From assembly GCA_017311315.1 (NCBI GenBank), contig CM029670.1, positions 27,024,449-27,088,448 of the forward strand: a stretch of DNA of 64,000 nt. Direction: 5' to 3'. The translations under genes were made by a program, and so were the position numbers. The notes beneath the pieces were generated by a model, which was not told where the DNA came from, ran no database searches, and was given only the letters and a program-made list of their open reading frames with translations. Below are positions 23,501 to 34,562 of this stretch, one piece after another. Source of the stretch: Dendrocalamus latiflorus (Eukaryota > Streptophyta > Magnoliopsida > Poales > Poaceae). Each line of letters starts with the position of its first letter. Positions within the stretch are counted from its first letter, which is position 1.

Positions 23501-23721
23501 CCTTCGCTGACTCTCTCTCGTCTCGTTCCCGACCTCCCCGAGCTCGCGACCTAGGGTTAACCCAGCCGCCGCCGCCGTTCTCCCTGCCGACCTCGCCGCT
23601 ACCGTCCTCCCCCGGCGTCGCCGCCGCTCTCCCCCTCCTGGCGCTGCCGCCTCCCGACGCGCAGCGCCGCCTCCTCCTTACCCTCCATTTCGCCTTCACA
23701 TCTACCTCTTTGGTGGCGGAT
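23500..23721 (+). other. 5' UTR exon of the MUSTANG-type gene
   Basis: A GC-rich leader ends GTGGCGGAT|GTAAGT at 23721, a strong splice donor. The following intron is T-rich and ends TAAAATGTAG at about 24453 (or AACTCAG at 24475), just upstream of the start codon at 24482. The transcription start is not visible; 23500 is approximate. A leader intron is common in this gene family. Confidence 0.6.
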
Positions 23722-24481
23722 GTAAGTAAATTTCTGAAATTTGTGGTTGATTTGTCAACCTGTGCATCAAGCTGTACGAATTTCCGGTGCTAATTGAGAT
23801 ATTTTTCTTCTTTTTTTAGTTGCTGTCTTTCTAGCAGTGTGATTTGTGCAAGTTAGGGGGGATTCTTGAGCAAAATGTCTTTCTCATTATCTCCCCTTTT
23901 TTTGGTTCGTACCTTGTTTTTGTTGGATATTATCATCGTAGTCCTGCAATTAGGAGCCGATGGCACTGCACCCTCTGCTAGTTATTCAGGGTCACTTGAC
24001 TTGGAGTACGTCCCTGTACTTGGTAGCTTATTTGCAGTAACACTAGTTCAGAGGGTTAGCTCTCCAGATTTCTTGCAAAATTCGTATAAAGATAGAGGAA
24101 ATGAAGTCACCATATAGTCAGGAATAGTGGATTTGACTGGAGGGTTGACATTCCAAAGACTAAAAGATCGAATGGTTATTAATTTGTTGATGATGTGGGT
24201 TGCTAAGCCAGAATACTTGTTTCCTAGTTAATAATAGTAGGAGAGATATATTACAAGTAACTGATTATGTGATTGATGAATTGTGCCAAATATCATGTTC
24301 AATTTAAGCTGTGTGGTTATTGTTTATATGCTTTTTACCCACGAGCTGTGTGCTTCCTGTTTCAATTGTTGAGTATATATTTTCAATTTAGTGATAATGA
24401 ATTACATCCGAGAAGCTAAATAGAAAAGTATCCCCCCCCCCCCTAAAATGTAGTGTGTCATTGCGGAACAACTCAGGAAGC

Positions 24482-27400
24482 ATGGCAGAGGGCGGTATTG
24501 TGGTAGCCATTTGCCAGTATGGTGGAGAGTTCACTTCTGGCCCCAATGGTAATTTGATCTACAAAGGAGGAGAAGCGCATGCCGTCGATGTCACACGGGA
24601 GATGTCATTGGAGAGCTTCAAGGATGAGGTGTCCAAGGTGTTCCATGTTGATGTCACTGATATGTCATTCAAGTACTTTCTTCCGAACAATAACAGAACG
24701 CTCATCACAATATCATGTGATCGAGATTTGCAACGGATGGTTGATTTTACTGCTAGTGCTGCACAAGTGGATGTTTTTGTGATAAGTAGAGTGGAGAATA
24801 GGTATTTCTTGTTCTACTGTTTCGTGTAACCTTTTATCATTCATGTAGAAGAGCCAATATCAAGCATGTACTGAAACTACTGATGGATGGATATTTTCCT
24901 CATGCTGCATGACTAGGAGTATCATTACTCACACTGGAGCTTCCACTGTTAAACCTGGATCTAATGCACGCGGCGACAAAAGGAAAAGGCCAACGTCCAA
25001 AAACAAGTAGGTAGCGCTGTGCCAGTTGTATTTATCCAATGTTATTTATAACCCCATACTCTTCCATGTTACAGTCAATGTTATCTCTCTCTAGGGCATC
25101 CAAAAATAACAAGAAGACTCCCAATGCTGCTGGCACTGCAGATCAAGCTAATGCAAATAATGTGAAACAGCCAAGACCAGTTGTTACTGAAAATGATGAC
25201 AACAGGTACATAATCGATCTTCATATAATTGCTACATCTTTGCATGTCTTCTCCGATCTGATATATTATATACTGTCAGATGTGGGACGTATGGAAGGTA
25301 TTATACTAGACGTGTTAAATCAGGACAGCCAGCTGCGGTTGTCTGAGTCGGTTAGCTGTGGCTGTTTGAGTTCGATTAGGCTATATGCGCTGAGTTCAGT
25401 TAGGCAGAAAGTATTATATGAGTTGGAGTTGAATTAGGAGATAGAGTTATATTAGGAATTAAGAGTCTGAGTTAGATTTAATTGTTAGGAAATATCCTCC
25501 TATTGAAAGGAGAGGAGATATGGCAATAGGGATAAGCAGAGATTACTTATCTTTCTTCCTTGCCGTCTATCCTCCTGCGCCCTTCTCCTACACATCTTCT
25601 TCCTCAATTCCTCCAGCACGGCTCCGTCCAAAACATCCAAGCCGAAACCTCTTGTATTCCACACATACAACATCCGATCAGGCACAAGGTGTGACATCTT
25701 GGTATTAGAGCATATGGCTGATGATCAAACTACAATCGAGGCGGTCCTCGAGCAAATAGCCACGCTAACAGCAAACATGATGAAGCAGATGGATGATCTG
25801 AAAGTGCGCTTTGGCCAACAACAAGTCCGGTCTAGAGAGCTTGGGGATCGCCTTACTGCCCTAGAGAAGCGGCGGACAAGTGGTGGCTCTGCTGGCTCCT
25901 AGTGGAGCAATTCCAGCGACGGCCAGTCATGGGAATGGGGGGTGGCCGGCAACTGAAAAGCCACCCCGTTTCCACCAATTGGAATTTCCGACATACAAGG
26001 GAAAGAAGATACCCTCGGATGGCTGCAAAGATGCGAGCAATTTTTTTGAGGGCAAAAGACGCCGGAGAGTGAGAAGGTGTGGTTAGCTTCATATCATCTC
26101 GTCGGCTCGGCACAACAATGGTATTTCCAATTGGAACGAGACAAGGGAGAACCCAATTGGTGCCACTTCAAATAGTATATTAATTTGGGCCGTCGATTCG
26201 TCACAACCCTTTGGGCGAGCTCAAGGAACTCATGCAGACCGGCACCATGGAGTAGTATCAACAGAGGTTTCTCGCAATCCTCTGTCAGGTTGATCATCTT
26301 CAGCCAAGGCAGCGGGTTCAATTGTTCTCACCCGGTCTTTGCGAACGTATCCTCACCGACATGGACTACAGAACTCTGCTAACCTCCAGATGGCCATGGC
26401 ACTCGCAAGGGCTTTTGAACGATGGACTCAGGTTACAGCGCAAGAGGTGGGTCTGCAAACCAAACGTTCGACGACGACAACTTCAGCACCTACAGCAACG
26501 TCATCAACATCTTCAGCAGTAGCAGCGGCAGCAGCAACGCTCCCTATGCTACCGATTAATCCCACCCTACCAGTGCCAACGACCAGCACTGCTGCCGGAC
26601 CAGTCTAGGGCGCAGCCCGCCCACGCCGGACTATTCGGCATCGTTTTCTCACACCGGAGGAGATGGAGCAGCGTTGTGCGGCTGGATTGTGTTTCAATCG
26701 CGAAGAGAAATTCACGCCAAATCACTGTTGTAAGCAGTTGTTCCTGCTCTTCTCTCCCAGCGGTGGATCTAATGATGAGGCTGACTACGACATTGTTGAT
26801 GAAGATGTTGAGTTGGGCATCTCCTTACATGCTTTGACCGGCATTAAACCACCAGACAGCTAGACCATGCAGCTCAAAGTGATGGTTGGTGCTGTTAGAA
26901 ATGTAGGAGTGCAGGATTATCACATTGTATATGGGGTTTATTGCATAATGTCATTTGTATATATTGGCCTCTTGGCCCATTGGAATAGATCATGTCTTAT
27001 TTCCAACATGGTATCAGAGCCAGAGAAACCCTAGCCGCCGCTACCACCGGCTGCCGCCGCCGCTTCTTCTCTCACCACCTTCCTCCTCACGTACCTGGTC
27101 GCCCGCGCTGACGCGGGCCACCGCGCTGGCTGGAGAGGGCTCGGGTTTCCCACCCTAGCAGCCGATGACGCGGCGGTCGCCACCGTCGCTGCACCGCAAC
27201 TACCGCCGGCCGCCGCCACATCTTCATGCGCATTGCCCAGGCGTCTTCTCCTGTTGCTCATATGACCACTGTTCGCACTCTCCTTGCTGTGGATTCTGTT
27301 CGTCAGTGGTCCGTCTCTCAGTTGGACATAAAAAATGCTTTTCTCCATGGGGAGCTGCGTGAGAAGGTCTATATGCAGCCGCCTCCTGGGTATTCTGTAC

Positions 27401-30400
27401 TTGCTGGGATGGTTTGTCGCTTTCGTCGCTCTCTTTATGGGCTCCAGCAAGCTCCTCGCACTTGGTTTGCGAGCTTTTCTTCTGTCATCGCTGTTGCCGG
27501 TTTCACCGCTAGCGATCACGACCCTGCTCTTTTTGTTCACACTTCTCCTCGTGGTCGTACGCTTCTTCTCTATGTGAATGACATGATTATCGCTGGAGAT
27601 GATCCCCACCATATTGCTTCTGTGAAGAAGCGTCTTGGTGAGCACTTCTTGATGTCTGATCTTGGTCCTCTTCGTTACTTCCTAGGGATTGAGTTTTCTT
27701 CTACGCCTGAGGGCTATTACCTCTCCCAGGAGAAGTATATTCAAGATCTTCTTGCTCGTGCTGGTCTCACTGATCAGCTCACGGTGGATACTCCTATGGA
27801 GCTTGGAGTCCATCTTCGACCCACTGATGGTGAGCCACTTGAGGACCCTACTTGATACCGTCATCTTGTTGGTAGTCTGGTCTATCTTGGGATCACTGGA
27901 CTAGATATTTCCCACTCTGTCCACATCTTGAGTCAGTTTGTTTCGGCTCCCACTCAAATCCACTATAGCCACCTTCGTGTTCTGCGATATCTTCGTGGGA
28001 CCATTTCTCATCGTCTTTTCTTTCCCAGTTCTAGCTCCTTATAGCTTCAGGCCTACTCTGATGCGACCTGGGCCAGCGATCATTCTGATCGCCGGTCTCT
28101 TTCTGCCTACTGTGTCTTTCTTGGCTCCTCTCTTATTGCATGGAAGACTAAGAAGCAGACTGCAATTTCTCGTTCGAGTGTTGAGGCTGAGTTGAGGGCT
28201 ATGGCGTTGTTGACTACTGAGATCACTTGGTTACGGTGGCTTCTCGCAGACTTTGGTGTTTCTGTTTCTGCACCGACTCCTCTCTTGTCAGATAGCACGG
28301 GTCTCATCCACCATGAGTTTGAGGGGGGGGGGGTGTTAGAAATGTAGGAGTGCAGGATTATCACATTGTATAGGGGGTTTATTGCATAATACCATTTGTA
28401 TATTTTGGCCTCTTAGCCCATTGGAATAGATCAAGTCCTATTTCCAACAGGTGCAACACCGTTGCTAGCACCTCTTGAGTCGGGCTCTACGCATGACTTC
28501 ATCACCCTGGTTGCAGCCCAAAGCGTCGGCATGACAATCCAAGATCGCCACGGATTGCATGTCATGGTGGCCAATGGAGATAGGGTGCAATGCGCGAGAT
28601 CTGCAAAGCGCTGTATCTCCAGATCAATCAAGAAGAGTTTTCCTTGGACAGCTACTCGTTACCATTTGATGGCTTCGATTTTGTGCTTGGTGTTCAGTGG
28701 CTCCGCATTCTAGGGCCGATTCTCTGTGATTTTGACACGCTATCCATGACATTTTGGCGAGCTAATCGTAAGGTTCAGTGGCATGGTTTTGGGGACTTCT
28801 AAGGAGACGTGGTAGGCTTGTTCTATCACTGGGACTCATTTGATGGACGCACTTCTATACGAGTTTGATGATCTGTTCGCTGCACCTCACGGGCTTCCAC
28901 CTACACGCGTGAGTGATCATCACATTCACCTTATGCCCGGTACAGCTCCAATTTCAGTTTACCCTTATCGATATCCGCAACTCAAGGATGAACTGGAATG
29001 CCAATGTGGTGAGATGTTACAGCAAGGTGTTATCCGACCAAGTACTTCGGCTTATTCTTCACCGATGTTACTTGTCAAGAAGCATGACGTCACTTGGTGC
29101 TTTTGTGTGGATTATCGGGCTCTCAACAATAAGATGATAAAGGACAAGTTTCCCATTCCCGTGGTGGATGAACTTCTCGATGAGCTACACGGTGTTAAAT
29201 TTTTCACAAAGTTGGATCTTCGATCGGACTATCACCAAGTATGTATGCACCCTCCAGATATTGAGAAGACGGTGTTTCGCACTCATGAAGGCCTATTTGA
29301 ATTCCTCGTCATGCCCTTTGGCCTGACGAATGCACCGACGACGACTACTACTATTTTACGCCAATAGATTGAAGATGGTACAGTGGGGGCTCCTTGGTAG
29401 ATTTTGGATGGTTTGGTGTTATACAATAATCGAGTTCATGTGCCGCATTCCTCACCGTCTCTACAATCTGTTTTGCTCATTGCTCATTCAGCCATCCATG
29501 AGGGAGTACGGAAGACCTTGCATCGTTTTCGTGCTGATTTCCATGTTCCGCGGGATCGCAAGCTGGTGGAAGATTACGGAACCTATCAGATTTTGGAAAA
29601 GATTAGGGATGTTGCGTATCGTCTGCAGTTACCACCGCGGACGCGTATTCATGATGTCTTGTATGTTAGTTTGCTGAAACCATATCATGGGGACCTTCCT
29701 TCGGCACCCCCAGCTTTAGCAGACCTTCAGCACGGCCAAGTTACTACAATAACACGTCATGTGATTCGTGCATGCTTCAGCGAAAGGGTATGTGAGATAT
29801 TGGTTCATTGGGATGTATTACCAGCTTCCAACGCTACATGGGAGTCTTTGGAGCAGTTCCGTCGTCAATATCCCTTCTTCCAGCTCAAGGACAAGCTATT
29901 TGCCGAGGAGGGGAGAGATGTCAGATGTGGGAAGTATGGAAAGTATTATACTAGACGTGTTAAATCAGGACAACCAGTTGCGGTTGTCTAAGTCAGTTAG
30001 CTGTGGCTGTTTGAGTTCGATTAGGCTATATGCGCTGAGTTCAGTTAGGCGGAAAGTATTATATGAGTTGGAGTTGAATTAGGAGATAAGTGTTATATTC
30101 AGAATTAAGGGTCTGAGATTTGATTGTTAGGAAATACCCTCCTATTTAAGGAGAGGAGATATGGCAATAGGGATAAGCAGAGATTACTTATCTTTCTTCC
30201 TTCCTGTCTATCCTCCTTCGCCCTTCTCCTACGCATCTTCTTCTTCCTCAATTCCTCCAGCACGGCTCCGTCCAAAACATCCAAGCCGAAACCTCCTGTA
30301 TTCCACACATACAACCTCCGATCAGGCGCAAGGCGTGACATATAGTCTACTGGTTTTCATGATTACAATTAAGAATGGTACCTTGGTTACTCTCTATTGT

Positions 30401-33381
30401 GCCATTTAAGAAAAACAGAAAACAGCAATTTTAGGGCCTATAATTTCAAGCTTAGCCTTCTCTGCAGTCAAATAAAAAATGCCAATTTTTTAGAGGCACA
30501 ATTTGTTTCAACGATGTGGTTAGTGTATCAAATTTTCTGCCTACCTTAGTTGCTGCAGTTATCGGTTGTGCCAGTAATGCTAGATGTTGCCACTAATTCA
30601 TGGTTAGTGAAATGTTTGTAATTTAAATTCCTGCTGATACCTTGATTTATATCCTTATTTTTGTTAGTTGAGAGAACATATTAGTGAAGAATTAGTTAAG
30701 TCATGGTCTGCATAAGATGGTTACTGTGTATGCATCTTCACTACTTTGTTACTACCCTTTTTCTTTTAATTATGCTAATTGCTACTCCCTCAGTTTCACA
30801 ATATTTGTTCCCAACCCACCATGTGCATAGACCAAGAAAGTACTAAATCTAAGAAAAACATAATGAGAAATGACCATAATACCCCTAGTAAATGACATAT
30901 TGCAACCACTTAATCTCTTTCAAAGCATTTAAGTAGGGGTACGGAGTGGAAATATTATAACAACTACACTTTTGATTCTCTCAATTGACAAGTTTACATT
31001 ATTATATGAATGGTTTCATGTATTACATGCCTTATGTGATCCATTTTTCAGTTTCATCAATTTTTGGCATTTTGTAGTTGCTGATATTTTAGTTGTTTCT
31101 TGGTCATTTCAAGGAGTTGCAGCTTTGCTTGTATGAACCCTACTTCTTAGTTTGATCAGTTAATGCTCAGTGAAGTTCTGATCTAGTTCATCTTGGATGT
31201 CTCTTTTTCACTCTCATGATTATATCTATGGTTTTCGTTGTTTGTGGTCTCATGAATCATTACTTGGCTTGTAGATTATAAGAGTCAAAACATTCTTTTG
31301 TGATGCTATGCTGTCCAATTCATACAGTTTCTATATTTGTTTAAATGAAACTAGGATTTTTCAACTGGAGTTTGGGAGTGATGTTGCCTTTGCCACCACA
31401 GCTGGAGCTGCTTCCTCTGCTCCGGGCGTTCTGAATCAGCAAGAGCTTGCTCTTGTTGATAGCACACCAAGGTAATTGTCTACTCACTTTATGTCTCTCA
31501 GCACTCCACAAAGTTCGTAAAAAGGATAAGCTTGACAGATGCTGGCATGGCTTTTGCAGGGAACCTGTTGGGCTTTTTGACGATGCAGTGAACCCATATG
31601 TTGGTTCTGAGATCACAACAGATCCTCCGCAGGGGCTTAACAATCCTATTGTGTTTTGGGATGACATTATCAAAGGTGTTGGTCAAGAATTTGATAATGT
31701 AAAGGATTTCCGTGCTCAGTTGTGCAAGTATGCCATTGGGAAAGGATTTGTGTACCGATTCATTAAGAATGAAACCACTCGCGTCACTGTTAAATGTGTT
31801 GGGGATGGCTGCACCTGGCGATTGCATGCATCTGAGTCATCTCGTAACAAGAAATTTGTTATCAAGAAAATGACAGATGAGCATACATGTGGAGGAGGAA
31901 GTGGAGAGGGTCAGCGGCGAGCAACAAGACAGTGGCTGACTACCATCATTAAGGAGAAGCTGCATGAGAACCCAACATTCAAGCCAAAAGACCTTGTCAA
32001 GGAAATATATGAAGAATATGGAGTTATGCTGACCTATTCACAGGTTTGGCGAGGCAGGGAAGTGGCGCAGAAGGAGCTGTCTCATGCTATCAGGGAGACA
32101 TATAGCCATTTGCCCTGGTATTGTGAGAGGATTTTGGAGACCAACCCAGGGAGTATAGCCTTGTTGTCTCCGATGGTGGATACAAAATTCCGCCGCTTTT
32201 TTGTTGCATTCCATGCTTCTTTGCACGGCTTTGCAAATGGGTGCAGGCCCCTCTTATTTCTTGACAAGGTTCCACTCAAAGCTACAAATGAGTACAAGTT
32301 GCTGGTTGCTGCTGCAGTTGATGCAGATGACGGTGTCTTTCCAGTGGCATTTAATGTGGTTGAAGATGAAAATTACGAAAGCTGGGTTTGGTTCTTGATG
32401 CAGCTGAGGTTTGCTCTCCAAAATCACAACTACCCTTTCAATGCTATGACATTCCTATCCAGTGGACAAAAAGGCCTGGACGCCGCTGTTCCACAAGTGT
32501 TTGAAGATAGCCACCATGCCTTCTGTTTGCATCAAATCATGGAGGAATTCAAAGGAGAGCTGAGGAAGGGACCGTGGTCACAACAGATAAGGGATGGGAT
32601 GGTCGAGGATTTCACTCGTGCGGCCCAAGGATGCAGCATCGAGGATTTTAATGCGTCAATTGAGAGCATAAGGAATATATCCACTGAAGCTGCTGACTGG
32701 ATTATTGCAAGTAAGCCAGAGCATTGGTCAGATGCCATTTTCAGAGGCTGTCGGTATGATCATTTCTCCTTGAACATTGTCGATGCCTTTAATAACTGGA
32801 TACCAACCAAGAAGGAGGGGTCGACAGTGCTGATGATAGATTCGCTGAGGATGAAAATAATGGAGGTAGTAGAAGCAAGACGAGAAGCTTGCAAGTCATG
32901 GTCAGGGCCTTTAACACCTTCCATGGATTACAAAGCGCAGGATGAGATGTTGAAGGCTGGTAAGCTGACTGTACTGTGCTCTTCTGAAACAGTGTTTGAA
33001 GTGCGGGGCAACTCGATTTTTGTTGTTAATCTTGCAAATTGGGAATGCACCTGTCGGAGGTGGCAACTTTCTGGCCTCCCTTGTATGCATGCTGTTGCTG
33101 TGTTTAACAGGATTGGGCGATCTTTCTATGACTACTGCTCAAAGTTTTTCAGAATAGAGAGCTACCATTTGACATACTCAGGAACAATCTTCCCAATTCC
33201 TGACATGGATGCTGTTGATTTTAGTGCTGGGGCAAATTTGATTCCACCTCCCAAGCCACGGACATCAGATAAACCAAGAAGGAAGCGGTTTAACCCAAAC
33301 AAGATAACCACTGTTATAAGGCTCTGTAGCAGGTGCAAGCAAGCAGGCCACAATAAGGCAACCTGTGAAGCTCTTTTGTAG
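24482..33381 (+). CDS. MUSTANG-type domesticated Mutator transposase (PB1 clade)
   Basis: Spliced CDS: 24482-24801, 24917-25006, 25095-25205, 31355-31471, 31560-33381. Every junction is GT-AG and in phase, giving 819 residues. Domains: PB1 at about 8-102; a basic linker near 124-143 (KRKRPTSKNK); MuDR-type DNA-binding domain about 242-323 (C293, C297, H321, C323); MULE domain about 444-625; SWIM zinc finger C709-x-C711-x9-C721-x-H723; CCHC knuckle C802-x2-C805-x4-H810-x4-C815. This order is that of the plant MUSTANG-B proteins, nuclear regulators derived from a transposase. No terminal inverted repeats flank it. At the expected DDE positions I read D448, Ser514 (usually D) and D621 (usually E), so transposition activity is unlikely. 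The start was chosen at the ATG matching family N-termini (MA.GG..V.ICQYGGEF). Intron 3 holds nested retrotransposons. The frame has no stops. Confidence 0.92.
25274..25696 (+). repeat. 5' LTR of the intronic gypsy element
   Basis: 423 bp, TG...CA. It ends GGTGTGACA directly before TCT and the TGGTATTAGAGC primer-binding site at about 25700. It contains GGCTATATGCG and CCTATTGAAAGGAG promoter-like stretches. Confidence 0.9.
25710..26892 (+). pseudogene. gag-like and protease-proximal region of the gypsy element
   Basis: A short frame from 25699 has a coiled-coil-like start with EAVLEQIATLTANMMKQMDD. Later, broken frames contain PTYKGK-like and AYHLVG.AQQWY-like gag features (about 25980-26130) and a C...H.CK-type remnant near 26690-26740 (ReKFTPNHCCKQ), the zinc knuckle/linker region. 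Stops and frameshifts interrupt throughout. The protease motif that should follow is split by the copia insertion at 26893. Confidence 0.6.
26893..28449 (+). mobile_element. Nested Ty1-copia retrotransposon with 116-bp LTRs, internally deleted
   Basis: LTRs at 26893-27008 and 28334-28449 (each 116 bp, TGTTAGAAATG...CCAACA) differ at only a handful of bases. TGGTATCAGAGCC (27009) is the primer-binding site, and a G13-type purine run (28321-28333) precedes the 3' LTR. GGTGC lies on both sides (26888-26892 and 28450-28454), a perfect target duplication within the gypsy element's protease region. Internal DNA is only about 1.3 kb, so gag, protease and integrase are deleted. Confidence 0.93.
27226..28333 (+). 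pseudogene. Copia reverse transcriptase / RNase H remnant
   Basis: An open frame at 27226-27854 begins inside the reverse transcriptase, with QLDIKNAFLHGEL, SLYGLQQAPRTW and the active-site region reading YVNDMI where YVDDMI is usual (one aspartate changed). A stop at 27853 then interrupts. Frames downstream show YLRGTISH, a DATWA-type RNase H start with ASDHSDRRS, and RSSVEAELRAMA (RNase H). The missing catalytic aspartate and the stops mean no functional enzyme. Confidence 0.85.
28455..29900 (+). pseudogene. Gypsy protease / reverse transcriptase / integrase / chromodomain remnants
   Basis: After the copia insertion the translation shows ESGSTHDFI (protease region), then at 28840-29340 the reverse transcriptase N-terminal half, with LLVKKHDVTW, VDYRALN, KLDLRSDYHQV and PFGLTNAPTT. 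The YLDD box, RNase H and most of integrase are deleted. The frame resumes at about 29460 with AHSAIHEGVRKTLHRF (integrase zinc region), jumps to LPPRTRIHDVLYVSLLKPY, and ends with a chromodomain-like VHWDVLPASNATWESLEQF. The chromodomain-type end assigns it to the chromoviruses. Confidence 0.85.
29919..30340 (+). repeat. 3' LTR of the intronic gypsy element
   Basis: 422 bp, collinear with 25274-25696, with numerous substitutions and small indels. The divergence suggests that the insertion is not recent. Confidence 0.9.
30783..30965. mobile_element. Stowaway-like MITE fragment in intron 3
   Basis: TACTCCCTCAGTTTCACAAT at 30783 matches the Stowaway terminal consensus, and a loosely inverted GGGGTACGGAGTGG lies near 30940. 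The right boundary is unclear. The remaining intron sequence (30346-30782 and 30966-31354) is T-rich with no coding signal and ends in the CTAG acceptor at 31354. Confidence 0.45.
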
Positions 33382-34560
33382 ACAAAGCAAATTCTTCTCC
33401 TGTATGTGTAGCAGGTATATCTTGTCTTTTGCCCTATGTTTTCCCCAATAAAATAACATCTTTCCTTGATTATTGAAGTTAGAAATATCTCATGTTGAAA
33501 ATTCGATATTCTTGCTGGAAATCTGACATCTTAAATAGTAATTTGAAGTTCCTAATTCAGAATGATTACTGTACAGAAAACGAGCTTCTCATCGACTGAA
33601 ACATCTATGCCAATGTCATTGTCTTTCATATGGAAGAAAGTTGCTATTATTTGAGAAGTTCGTAATTTGCAAAGCCATCTACTAGCCTTTAGAGGAAATG
33701 AAAAATGCAAATAATATTTGCCGATAGTATTAGCTGTTTTTCTGATGAATTTGATTTGATATATTCTGGAATTTTGAGGCTATAAGATCCTAAACAGTGC
33801 GTTTCTGATTTGTTATAGTAATAAAAATAACACTTGCCAAGGATTAGATTTTTATCATTGATGTGCGGTATTTTTTCACAGCAAAAACATTTTGCTACCA
33901 TATAATGTAATAGCACAGTGCAATTTGCCAACGAACAAGTGCTTCCTCTTCTGAACTTTCTGCTTTCCACTGGTAGCATGGATTATATTGGAGGAGTTCT
34001 TAGTCTTTTTTATTACTGATTAAGTATTGGGTGTACTTAAAGAGTACTCCCTGTATTCTCTGTTGAGTGTTGATCTTTGTAGAACATATTTGACTAATCT
34101 TGTATCTTGAACTCCTATCCTACCGCTGTTCTACCATGACAGGGTGAAAGGTCTGAAGTTTTCGCTGGAATGTCGCTGATGAGAACATGATGGGTGTTTT
34201 TTTGAAGGTCCAATGTGGTGAAAGAGAGACTTTTTGTTGCTCTGGTGCTGCCTGCTGTCTGTAGTTTCTTGGATGGAAGGGGAGATGAGATATCATCATA
34301 TCATTTTGTTTATATGGTTGTTGTAACTTAATCTTCAGTAATGGATGATGGTAAGGTGCTAGCTTTTCGATAGTGTCGCGGAAACTGAGTAGATCGTTAG
34401 CAGTCTAAGCTCTAGGTGGTGATCAGTGTTACAATTAAAGATGCAAGTGTAGTACATACTTTATTATTTAGCCTATGCAAGGATGGTGATGAACTGAATA
34501 TTCTTTATTGTCATGTAGATATGTGTACATGCTATTGTATACTTTAAGCAGCTCTTGGCA
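33382..34560 (+). other. 3' UTR and downstream region of the MUSTANG-type gene
   Basis: An AATAAAATAAC element at about 33449 is a possible polyadenylation signal 70 bp after the stop. The T/A-rich sequence continues to 34560 without protein-like frames. GTCTGTAGTTTCTTGG..GTTGTTGTAACTTAATC around 34260-34340 looks like a possible distal 3' end. Confidence 0.45.
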
Positions 34561-34562
34561 CG

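Larger units (their letters stand above)
25274..30340 (+). mobile_element. Ty3-gypsy chromovirus-type LTR retrotransposon in intron 3, internally deleted
   Basis: The 5' LTR (25274-25696) and 3' LTR (29919-30340) both start TGTCAGATGTGGGA and end GTGACA, and are alike but clearly diverged. A tRNA-iMet-type primer site (TGGTATTAGAGC) follows the 5' LTR, and a purine tract (GAGGAGGGGAGAGA) precedes the 3' LTR. Flanks are TATAC (25269-25273) and TATAG (30341-30345), a near-perfect target duplication. It lies in the same orientation as the host gene. Without the nested copia it is about 3.5 kb, so most of pol is missing. It cannot be autonomous. Confidence 0.9.

Noticed and set aside
25038..25437. 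132-residue frame overlapping exon 3 as a separate gene
   Set aside because: It fuses intron, exon 3 and the start of the 5' LTR. Splice signals at 25094 and 25206 define the true exon.
31447..31559. Start codon extending the transposase exon upstream to 31447
   Set aside because: The segment 31472-31559 is an intron with GT and AG ends. The family N-terminus and PB1 domain lie in the earlier exons starting at 24482.
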